Of a stretch of DNA of 6,945 nt, positions 1-6,945 are shown one piece after another. Made by a program: the position numbers and the translations under genes. Source of the stretch: an uncultured Mycoplasma sp. (GTDB lineage Bacteria; Bacillota_I; Bacilli_A; Mycoplasmatales; Mycoplasmoidaceae); the NCBI GenBank assembly GCA_947174035.1, contig CAMWHH010000038.1, positions 1 through 6,945 on the forward strand, in the 5' to 3' direction. The first letter of the stretch is position 1, and each line of letters starts with the position of its first letter. Under the pieces are notes generated by a model that was not told the DNA's origin, searched no databases, and saw only the letters and a list, made by a program, of their open reading frames with translations.

Positions 1-70
1 TTTTTTTTTTTTAAAATTTTAATTTTTTATTTTAAATTTTTTTTTATTTTTTTTTTTTTTTTTTTATTTT
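1..70. repeat. low-complexity A/T-only, T-dominated tract
   Basis: These 70 bases contain no G or C and about 58 of them are T; the first G is at 71. The T runs are broken only by short A runs, so the bias is strongly strand-asymmetric rather than simply A+T-rich. No credible gene lies here: one frame reads as a Phe-rich string ending at a TAA around 76-78. It is probably intergenic sequence. Homopolymers like these are prone to length variation and to sequencing error, so the exact lengths are uncertain. Confidence 0.9.
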
Positions 71-98
71 GTGGTAAGTTAAAAATAGTGAGATAAAA

Positions 99-263
99 AT
101 GAAAAAGATAAATTATTTTAATATTTTTACTTTATCAAATCCAAATAGCTCAACCATTTGAACTATTAAATTTTTCATTTATAAGTCTATTATTAGACAG
201 TGTTGTATTAATAATCACAATTTTTATATTAGTTACTGGAGTAATTTTTTAACAAATAAATAG
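99..263 (+). other. possible small broken or chance ORF (hydrophobic peptide)
   Basis: An ATG at 99 opens a 54-codon frame (table 4) ending with TAG at 261-263. Its predicted peptide is unremarkable and no clear Shine-Dalgarno site precedes it. The +1 frame across the same DNA is open from 112 to a TAA at 250-252, without an ATG. It reads as a more protein-like sequence: a polar stretch with the motif QIAQPFELL, then a hydrophobic stretch of about 25 residues ending VTGVIF. Joining the ATG frame to this one needs a single frameshift in the A/T run near 112-130. It could be a decayed or shifted small membrane protein, a leader peptide, or chance, since T-rich DNA readily encodes Leu, Ile and Phe. 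I do not recognise it. Confidence 0.18.
158..185 (+). promoter_or_regulatory. candidate promoter for the opp operon
   Basis: TTGAAC at 158-163 matches four of six bases of the -35 consensus. TATAAG at 180-185 matches five of six of the -10 consensus, and the spacer is 16 bases. Transcription would start near 192. That would place the hairpin at 302-338 inside the oppA leader. In DNA this A/T-rich, such matches also arise by chance. Confidence 0.25.
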
Positions 264-301
264 TTATAAAATTTTTAAATATTATTTTTCATATTTTTAT
301 T

Positions 302-347
302 AAATTACTCTAACAAATATTTTTTGGAAGAGTAATTTTTCTTTTTT
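302..347 (+). terminator. terminator-like hairpin in the oppA upstream region
   Basis: A perfect 10-bp inverted repeat pairs 302-311 (AAATTACTCT) with 329-338 (AGAGTAATTT). After a 2x2 internal mismatch, a further CAAA/TTTG stem (314-317 with 323-326) closes on a 5-base loop at 318-322. The 3' arm runs into T-rich sequence at 336-347. This is the form of an intrinsic terminator in an A/T-rich genome. It ends only 37 bases before the oppA start. It may stop upstream transcription, or act as an attenuator if the operon promoter lies upstream of it. Confidence 0.6.
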
Positions 348-352
348 ATTTT
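324..352 (+). promoter_or_regulatory. alternative candidate promoter overlapping the hairpin
   Basis: TTGGAA at 324-329 and TATTTT at 347-352 each match four of six consensus bases, with a 17-base spacer. Transcription would begin near 359 and give a leader of about 15 bases that still contains the oppA ribosome binding site. If this promoter is used, the hairpin is simply a terminator for upstream transcription. The match is weak. Confidence 0.18.
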
Positions 353-363
353 TATATCACTAG

Positions 364-369
364 AAAGGA
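364..369 (+). promoter_or_regulatory. ribosome binding site of oppA
   Basis: AAAGGA lies five bases upstream of the ATG at 375 and supports that start. The encoded protein begins with a Lys-Lys signal-like N-terminus, which fits this start. Confidence 0.75.
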
Positions 370-374
370 AAATC

Positions 375-2885
375 ATGAAGAAATTATTTTTTAAAATCTG
401 TATTGGTCTAGCTACAACTGCAGTTGTAGTAGGTGGTGGATTAGCAATTGTTACAGCAGGTTCTACATCTTCACATTCTGCTGATACTTATACACCAACT
501 TCTTATAGTTTTTTAAAACCATTTACTATTAAAGACTATGAAGGAACTAAAGATTTAGAAGTATCAAAAGAATCTTTTATAAATGCTTTAAAAAGTTATG
601 GTGCTTCACAATCTAATCCAATGGAAATTGACTATATAACTCCATTTGGGACTTTAGGACCTTTAAACACTGCTATGTACAATCAAATTCAAAATGAAAT
701 AAATTCTACTTTATCTGATGGATTAATTAATTTTTCTTGATTATTAGCAACAAATGCAAATCCTTCAAGCACATCCTGATTTACTCAAGGTAATTCAGAA
801 ATGGGGTTTTTATTGTGATCTGCTGATTATGACGATGTAGGAACTTGAATATCTGCTTGATTCAATATGGATGAAAATGGAGACAACAAAGGTAATTATT
901 TAAACACTTGAAAAGCATTACATGACAGAATAAGACAAGTTTTAAATAACAAAGATTATTTTGTTGATAACTATTCACAAAGTTATTATGATGCTGCTTT
1001 AGACTTACTTAAAAATTTAGAAAATTTTGATTTATATAACAAATACACTTCTAGTGATACAACAACTGCAACTGACTTTTCTAAAATTCCAACTGATTAC
1101 AAACAGGCATTTAAAGACATTGGCAAAGAAACTTCAGGTTCTTTAAAAACAGATTTCTTTTTCTCACAAATATTTTTAGGAGAAACTGGTAGAAACATGG
1201 CGAATTTTATTATTCAAGTATTGGATGATCAATATTTGTTTATGCCCACTCCTTCAACAGGATTTAACTACAGAGACCCAATGCTAAAAGATCCACAACT
1301 TATTGTTAGAGACAGTCCTTTTCAAGGAACTCAAATAAGAGATTATGGAGTGAAAAAAGTTGGAGAATATACTCCTATGGATAATACAGAAAGAGGAGTA
1401 ATGAGAAGTATATCATCAGTTGGCTTTTTTGATTCAAGTGCACAAATTTTTAATCATCAAGTTGGACAAGCAACACCTTATTTAAATCAAAATGATGTAG
1501 GTCAAATTTCTTTAATAAATGTGGAAACAACAGGTGGATGGGAAAATGATAATCCTGAAGCTAAGCCAGTTGACCATTGAAGGTTGAATGGTGCAACAGA
1601 GTTGAACATCTATGACAAAGATGATAAATTGCTAGAAACTTTTAAAAGAGAAAATGATTTAAATTTTACAGATAGTCAAATTGAAAATTTACAAAAAGCA
1701 GTTAAGTATGAATTTAAAATTGATACAGCAATGCAATGGGTTGATGAGAAAGGTAATCCAAAACAAAACTTAAGTGGAAAAGATTTTGAAAGAGGTTTTG
1801 AAGCATATTGATTATCTTCAATGGCAAATTTACAGCAAAATTCTTATTTCATAAATACAATGAATTTAGACTTACAAAATACTGTTAATAAGGATAATAA
1901 AGAAGAAGATATTACAAGTCCTAATTATGATGTTGATAATTTTACAAGTACAGATGATACTTTTACAGTTTATGTTAAAGAAGCAAACACTTTGCTATAT
2001 CAATATTTAGCAACCGGTTATTTTTGAGCATTACCAAATACAAATGAAAAAGTTAAAAGTATTAAAGTTGGAGATGCTTTTACAAAAAATGACGATGGTA
2101 CTTTTAATATTAATTATTCAAAAGTTTATGGAGATGGATCTAATTCAAATGATGTTAAAAAAGATTTTTGATCAGCTGCACCATATTATTTAAGTAATTT
2201 AACAGATTCAGAAGCTACTTTTTCTTATAACAAATACTATTTTGATGCAAGAAAAAATGATTTATTAAATAAGGATGATAAAGTTCAAAAATACATTATG
2301 AGATCTATTCCTTCTGTAAATGCAGCAGCTTTGTATGAATTTTTTAAAAATGGTCAAACTTCTTCAGCACTTATTCCTTCAGATTTGTCTACTACAACTT
2401 TAAATAGTGCATATATGCAAGACAAAATTATTTACATAGGTGCTAGTAAAACATCACAGTCAAATTATGCTATTTGAAATGGCAATCCATATGATAGTCA
2501 AGGGAATCCCAAAGATACTGTTAGTTCATTAACTGCAAAATTTTTAAGTGATTTTACAAGTGATAATGCAAGAATCATCAGAGCTGGAATAAATGGATTT
2601 ATTAACTGATTCAATATTTCTTTAACTGTATATACAGGTGGTGATTATGTTTATTCAGCAATTCCTTATGGTGTTTATACATGAAATGAAACTGAAAAAG
2701 ATGAAAGTGGACAAGATATTGTAGTTCAAAAAGAATTATATGAAGAAATTTATAAGGGTGTTTACAATCCGTTTGAAATAAAAATTAGTGAAGAAAATAA
2801 CTGGTATAGTGGTTCTTCGTTGCCAAGACCCATTAGTGAATATATAGATGTAGGAATCGGATTAGGAGGTAAAGAAAATGATTAA
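375..2885 (+). CDS. oppA: oligopeptide ABC transporter substrate-binding protein OppA, unusual domain order
   Basis: 836 residues under table 4, with about 13 in-frame TGA Trp codons; the stop is TAA at 2883-2885. It should bind peptides outside the cell and pass them to OppB/OppC. Residues 1-7 are basic and hydrophobic, and 8-28 form a signal or anchor helix. No lipobox Cys follows; the site reads TAG then Ser30. The fold is inferred from SBP_bac_5-like landmarks. Residues 65-90 resemble the 'LL-x-x-aG' region, and W148-S-A-D-Y-D-D resembles the C-lobe W-x-x-DY-x-D motif. Residues 445-479 (YEFKI, then KDF) resemble the N-lobe 'F-x-LR ... W-dG ... A-x-DF' region. Residues 527-554 resemble 'DD-x-T-x-x-V', and 603-671 resemble 'GPY-x-L ... 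YW-x-A ... G-x-x-D'. C-lobe features therefore precede N-lobe features, opposite to the usual order. At 836 residues it is longer than E. coli OppA (about 540). Its gene overlaps oppB by 8 bp. Assignment rests on these landmarks plus operon position. Confidence 0.82.
2864..2870 (+). promoter_or_regulatory. ribosome binding site of oppB
   Basis: AGGAGGT, nearly perfectly complementary to the 16S rRNA 3' end, lies within the last codons of oppA, seven bases before the ATG at 2878. It fixes the oppB start, although this start overlaps the oppA stop by 8 bp. Confidence 0.85.
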
Positions 2886-4146
2886 GTATTTTTTAAAAAG
2901 AGTAATTTTTGCATTTATTTCACTTTTTATAATCGTTACTGTAGTTTATTTTTTAACTAGTTTGCTTCCTTATTTACCACAAGGTTTTAATAAAAACGTT
3001 CATGAAACTGATCAAGATTATTACCAAAGATTAGCGCAAATTGGATTAGGTCCTTATGGTAAGAGTGTAGTACAAAGGTGATGAGAATATATAAGTGGAA
3101 TATTTCATGGCGATTTTGGAATGTATTTTGCAAATCAAACTAATAATATTCCTGAGTTATTTTTTAATAGAGTTCCATTCACATTTTTAATCAGTTTTAT
3201 TGCTTTAGTAATTTCAATTATTTTAGGTTTAGTTTTTGGAACTATTTGTGCTTTTTATCGTGGTAGTTGAATTGATATATTACTAAATGTATTATCAACA
3301 ATTTTTATTTCTATTCCTTCTTTTATCTTTGCTTTAGTGCTTATAAAAATAGGGGGAGCAACAGGGATACCAATAATATTTATTCAACCTGGAAATAATG
3401 ACTATACATTAGATGGAATGTTAAAATCAATGATTTTACCAGTATTATCTTTATCTTTTGGTGTGGCTGCGTTTTTAACTTATTTTATAAGAAATGAATT
3501 AGTTGAAGTAATGAATCAAGATTATATAAAGACAGCAAAATCAAAAGGTCAATCGACATTTAAAATTTTAATTAAGCATATGTACCGTAATGTGGGAATT
3601 CCTTTGGTATCTGCAATTGCACCACAATTTATTGGTATTTTAAGCGGGTCATTAATTATTGAAAGATTTTTTGGAGTTACAGGACCAGCTAATTTATTGG
3701 TAAGTGGTTTATTAAATGGTGAAATAAACTTAGTTTTATTTAATATAGTCTTTTTTGGCTTAATTTATTTTATTTTAGATATTTTAATGGATTGTTGCTA
3801 TCCTCTAATTGATCCAAGAGTAGTTTTAGTTGAAAAAAATAATTTCTCATATTTAAACAGAATTATTAATTGATTAGGAAGATGAAATTGAGTTAATAAT
3901 TGGAGAAAAATTTGAAATAGAAATTCAATCTGAATTGAAAATGATTCACAATTTTTTAATTATTTAAAAAATAATAATCGTTTTGATTTGAAAAAGAAAT
4001 CAGTGAATTTAAATTTACAAGAACTTTTAAATATGAAAGTCTTAAAAAATGCAAATGATTTTGATAACAAAAGATTTTTGGTTGTTCAATCTAGTTGGTA
4101 CAAAATAGTAATAAATAATTTGGAAGGAGGTAATAGAAATGGCTAG
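2878..4146 (+). CDS. oppB: oligopeptide ABC transporter permease OppB with long C-terminal extension
   Basis: 422 residues under table 4, ending with TAG at 4144-4146. It is one of the two membrane subunits that form the peptide channel. The N-terminus (basic, then a membrane helix at about 9-31) and the external loop at about 32-97 are typical of BPD_transp_1 permeases of the DppB/OppB type. RVP at 98-100 starts the second helix. The cytoplasmic coupling loop that docks on the ATPases contains T219-A-K-S-K-G, the family's 'EAA' motif. It is followed by a GSLIIERFFG stretch close to the OppB consensus 'GS-x-x-iE-x-x-x-G'. DPR at 312-314 marks where bacterial OppB proteins normally end. Here about 105 further residues follow, starting with six Trp in 21 residues (332, 336, 338, 342, 346, 352) and then a Lys/Asn-rich part. 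Mollicute OppB proteins are, from memory, longer than the E. coli one. It overlaps oppA and oppC by 8 bp each. Confidence 0.93.
4124..4131 (+). promoter_or_regulatory. ribosome binding site of oppC
   Basis: AAGGAGGT, a near-perfect Shine-Dalgarno sequence, lies inside the end of oppB, seven bases before the ATG at 4139. It supports an oppC start that overlaps the oppB stop by 8 bp. Confidence 0.88.
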
Positions 4147-5350
4147 TCATCAACATCTAGGTAAAATTGCTTTAATGGAAAGTCAAACTATTGATTTTAA
4201 AAAACTTGATATTAAAAGCGATGATCTAACAATTGTTGGTTTTAAATACAATAAATCTTTAGAAAAAACACTAACAAAACCTACTAGTTTTTTGGTTGGA
4301 GTTTTAAAAAGATTTTGAAAAAATAAATGAGCTGTTGGATTTTTATTTTTACTTATTTTAATTTTATTTTTAACTATTATTATTCCTCTTGTTTCTCCTT
4401 ATCCAAGCTTTGCACCAATTGTTTCAAATGTTACACCAACTTTCATCAGAAGTTTACCTCCACGGTTAATTGGAATGGATCCAGTTCATACATATGAGGG
4501 TCAAATTAGTAATGTTTTAATTCAAGCATTACAAAAATATGATCAAAGTCTACCTGATTCGCAAAAAATTATAGTTAGTTATCAAATTTTACAAGGAGGG
4601 ACTTCAGCAATCTTAACGATTCACCCATATCGTATTCCACAATTGAGTAATGTTTATCCAGTTATAGGTACTGATATCAATGGTTATGATATGTGAACTA
4701 AAATGTGAGCTGGATTTGCAAGTTCTTTAGGACTAGCAGTATTAGTTAGTGTAATCTCAATCATTATAGGAACTATTTATGGAGCAATTGCTGGTACATT
4801 TGCAGGTTCTACAGTTGATATTGTCATGATGAGAATTATAGATGTAATTGGTAGTATCCCTACAATTGTATTGTTAATAGTTTTAAGTTTAGTTTTATCA
4901 TCAAGTGGTTCAGCTGGTGGATCAATTAATAGTGATTCACTTGCATTCTCACTAATATTAACTAATTGAATGAGCCCAGCATATTTAGTTAGAATGCATA
5001 TTATAAGAACAAAGGATGCTGAATATGTTCAAGCAACTAGAGTAATTGGTGGTAGTAGAGCAAGATGTATTTTTGTACATATGTTACCAAATATTTCTGG
5101 AAGAATTTTTGTTAGATTTGTTAATACAATTCCTGCAATTATTTTCTTACAAGCATCACTTATCTTTGTAGGTCTACAATCTGCTGATACAAACACATTT
5201 GGTCAAATTCTACAAGATACTTATGATGTAACTAATGTTCCGCAAATGCTATATGGACCAGTGGTATTGTTCTGTTTATTTTCTGTTTCAATGCAAATTA
5301 TTGCAAATGCAATAAATGATGCAATTGATCCTAGAGTAGTAGGTAGATAA
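4139..5350 (+). CDS. oppC: oligopeptide ABC transporter permease OppC
   Basis: 403 residues under table 4, with five TGA Trp codons, ending with TAA at 5348-5350. It is the second channel subunit, partner of OppB. A polar N-terminal region of about 64 residues ends in the motif RFWKNKWA just before the first membrane helix (about 65-85), as in OppC/DppC proteins. G177-T-D-I-N-G-Y-D matches the family hallmark 'GTD-x-x-GrD'. It precedes the conserved helices (about 190 onwards, including IGTIYGAIAG). The coupling loop that contacts the ATPases is E295-YVQATRVIGGS, and the protein ends in DPRVVGR, the usual permease C-terminus. The external segment between the first helix and GTD spans about 90 residues (87-176), longer than the roughly 20-40 usual in E. 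coli-type proteins. Arg109 is encoded by CGG, a codon rare or unassigned in some mollicutes. The gene ends 2 bp before oppD. Confidence 0.93.
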
Positions 5351-5352
5351 CA

Positions 5353-6570
5353 ATGAAAAAAGAAGATATCAAAACAGAAAAATTATTTGATTCTGAAATT
5401 TTAAGAGCTAAGAATTTAAACATAACTTTTAAAACTAAAGATGGTGATTTAAAAGTAATTCGTGATGTTTCAATTTCTGCTGATAAAGGAGAAATTGTTG
5501 GAATAGTTGGTGAGTCTGGAAGTGGAAAATCAGTTTTAGTAAAATCCTTTATTGGTTTTAATGACAAAGCAAAAATTGAGGCCTCAACTTTAAACTTAGA
5601 TAATATTAATTTATTAGATGTTAAAAAAGGAAAATGAAAAAAAATAAGGGGTAGTGAAATAGCTTATATTCCTCAAGATCCTTTAACTTCTTTAAATCCA
5701 ACTATGACTATTGGAAACCAATTGAAAGAAGCATACGTAATTTCAGAATGAAAAGTTTTCAAAGAAAGGTTGAATACTTTATTTGAATTAAAAAATAAAA
5801 ATGAAATAACTTTTTCAACTTTTTTAAAAGAAACTTTTAAAAATTATTTTTCATATAAAAGAAATACAAACAGAACAAACACAAAGAAAAAATTTGAAGA
5901 AATTTTTAAATTTATTGGAATTGAAGATGCAACTAGAAGATTGAAATCTTATCCTAATGAATTTTCTGGAGGGATGAGACAAAGAATTGCAATTGCGATT
6001 GCTGTTATTTCTAAGCCAAAAGTTATAATTGCTGATGAGCCAACAACAGCACTTGATGTTACCATTCAAGCAAAAGTTTTAGATTTATTAAAAAAATTAA
6101 AAAAAGAATTAAATGTAACCATTCTTTTCATTTCTCACAACATAGCGTTAGTAGCAAATTTTTGTGATTTTATTTATGTAATGTATGCTGGAAAAGTTGT
6201 TGAACAAGGTTTGGTTAATGAAGTTTTTACTGACCCTAAACATCCTTATACTTGAGCATTAATAGCATCGTTACCAGATGAAAAAGCAAATTCAGAACTT
6301 GTTTCAATTCCAGGTTCACCTCCTAATTTATTAGATTTACCAAAAGGAGACCCTTTTGCTGAAAGAAACAAATATGCATTAAAAATTGATTTTGAAAAAG
6401 AACCACCAATGTTTAAAGTAACAAATACTCATTGAGCAGCAACTTGATTACTTTATAAAGATTTCAAAAATTTTAAAATTCCACAAGAAATAAAAAACAA
6501 AATTGAAATAGCAAAAAAATCATTCAACAAAACTAATAGCAAAGGAAAAAATAATGAAAAATCAAAGTAG
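5353..6570 (+). CDS. oppD: oligopeptide ABC transporter ATP-binding protein OppD
   Basis: 405 residues under table 4, ending with TAG at 6568-6570. It is a cytoplasmic ATPase subunit that pairs with OppF under the OppB/OppC channel. All nucleotide-binding landmarks are present: Walker A G53-E-S-G-S-G-K-S60, Q-loop Q108 in PQDP, signature F204-S-G-G-M-R-Q-R, Walker B ending D228-E229, D-loop L234-D235 and switch His262. The C-terminus matches the oligo_HPY region specific to peptide transporters (KHPYT, then IPGSPPNLLDLP). The following iron-sulfur motif has lost its four Cys: the equivalent positions are Asp333, Asn339, Asp346 and Thr364. Q108 to S205 spans 97 residues instead of about 59, so about 38 residues rich in Lys, Asn and Phe are inserted around 131-168. 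The start has only a weak ribosome site (AGGT at 5341-5344), so translation probably depends on coupling to oppC, which ends 2 bp upstream. The 3' end overlaps oppF by 17 bp. Confidence 0.95.
6541..6546 (+). promoter_or_regulatory. ribosome binding site of oppF
   Basis: AAAGGA lies within the end of oppD, seven bases before the ATG at 6554. It supports that start and the 17-bp overlap with oppD. Confidence 0.7.
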
Positions 6571-6945
6571 TAAAAAAGAACTAAAGTCAAAAAACAATAA
6601 TTTGGTTGAAGTCAATAATCTAAGTGTTTTGTACAAAGTTCAAGGTACTTATTTTAAAGCAGTTGATGATATTAGTTTTAAAGTTAGTGAAGGTGATTTT
6701 TTTGGAATTGTTGGTGAGTCAGGTAGTGGTAAGTCTACAATTGGTAAAGCTTTTGTTAGATTAGTTACTCCATCAGGTGGTAAAGTTTTATTTGAAAATA
6801 ATTTAATTTCTTCAAAAAAAATCAAAAGAAAAAATAAAAAATTTTTACAAAATAATATTCAAATGATTTTTCAAGATCCTATGGCATCTTTGAATTATTC
6901 AAAAAATATTTTGCAATTAGTTTCAGAACCAGTAATTATTAATGG
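6554..6945 (+). CDS. oppF: oligopeptide ABC transporter ATP-binding protein OppF (5' part, cut by window end)
   Basis: The first 130 codons are present and the frame is open to the window edge. This would be the second ATPase of the transporter, forming the nucleotide-binding dimer with OppD. A polar Lys/Asn/Ser-rich lead of about 16 residues precedes the ABC domain. Walker A is G54-E-S-G-S-G-K-S-T62 and the Q-loop is Q107 in FQDP, followed by MASLN, which is typical of OppF/DppF. Signature, Walker B and the C-terminal peptide-transporter region lie beyond the window, so I cannot say whether they are intact. Mollicute OppF proteins are, from memory, sometimes much longer than the E. coli one; total length cannot be judged here. 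OppF rather than a second OppD is inferred from the order A-B-C-D-F. Confidence 0.9.
   Translation, partial: MKNQSSKKELKSKNNNLVEVNNLSVLYKVQGTYFKAVDDISFKVSEGDFFGIVGESGSGKSTIGKAFVRLVTPSGGKVLFENNLISSKKIKRKNKKFLQNNIQMIFQDPMASLNYSKNILQLVSEPVIIN

Noticed and set aside
1..78. Phe-rich open frame entering from the left edge
   Set aside because: It is a direct consequence of the T-rich tract and has no sequence complexity that suggests a protein.
1..374. Riboswitch, T-box or structured RNA in the leader
   Set aside because: Apart from the single hairpin at 302-338 there are no paired elements or conserved boxes, and G+C content is too low for a recognisable aptamer.
738..2027. Apparent break-up of oppA into several short genes or a pseudogene
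   Set aside because: All internal breaks are TGA codons in one continuous frame, and the pieces join into one protein when TGA is read as Trp, as in the other genes of the window.
375..2885. Possible Walker A ATPase site in OppA, as described for Mycoplasma hominis OppA
   Set aside because: I found no G-x4-GK[ST] motif in the translated protein.
5331..5567. Minus-strand open frame of 78 codons
   Set aside because: It lies antisense to the oppC end and the conserved Walker A region of oppD, has no ribosome site or family motif, and is explained by codon bias on the other strand.
5851..6069. Minus-strand open frame of 72 codons
   Set aside because: It is antisense to the oppD signature and Walker B region. 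Its peptide is Asn/Ser/Phe-rich low-complexity sequence with no recognisable features.

Overview
The window is a slice of a mollicute chromosome (Mycoplasma, Entomoplasma or Spiroplasma type). It is very A+T-rich, and all genes read through many in-frame TGA codons at tryptophan positions. I count about 31 TGA against 5 TGG, so translation table 4 applies. With TGA read as Trp, the fragmented standard-code reading frames join into five consecutive plus-strand genes.

Layout: positions 1-374 are a non-coding or nearly non-coding leader. It opens with a 70-base all-A/T, T-dominated tract, followed by a possible broken 50-residue hydrophobic reading frame. It ends with a strong terminator-like hairpin directly upstream of the first gene. 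Positions 375-2885 encode a large oligopeptide-binding protein (OppA). Positions 2878-4146 encode permease OppB and 4139-5350 encode permease OppC. Positions 5353-6570 encode ATPase OppD, and 6554 to the window end is the start of ATPase OppF. The genes overlap or nearly touch (8 bp, 8 bp, 2-bp gap, 17 bp), which indicates one co-transcribed and translationally coupled oppABCDF operon. It would import oligopeptides, a plausible amino-acid source for an organism with reduced biosynthesis.

How they work together: OppA, displayed outside the single membrane, would deliver peptides to the OppB/OppC channel, and OppD/OppF would hydrolyse ATP to drive import.

The gene set is familiar, but several details are not. 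In OppA the segment resembling the late (C-lobe) part of the SBP_bac_5 fold comes before the segments resembling the N-lobe, which suggests a circular permutation. OppA also has a lipobox-like site with Ser where Cys is expected. OppD has lost all four cysteines of the C-terminal iron-sulfur motif and carries an insert between the Q-loop and the signature motif. OppB has a long Trp-rich C-terminal tail. The leader hairpin lies where it could act as an attenuator. I saw no tRNA, rRNA, CRISPR array, insertion sequence or phage gene.
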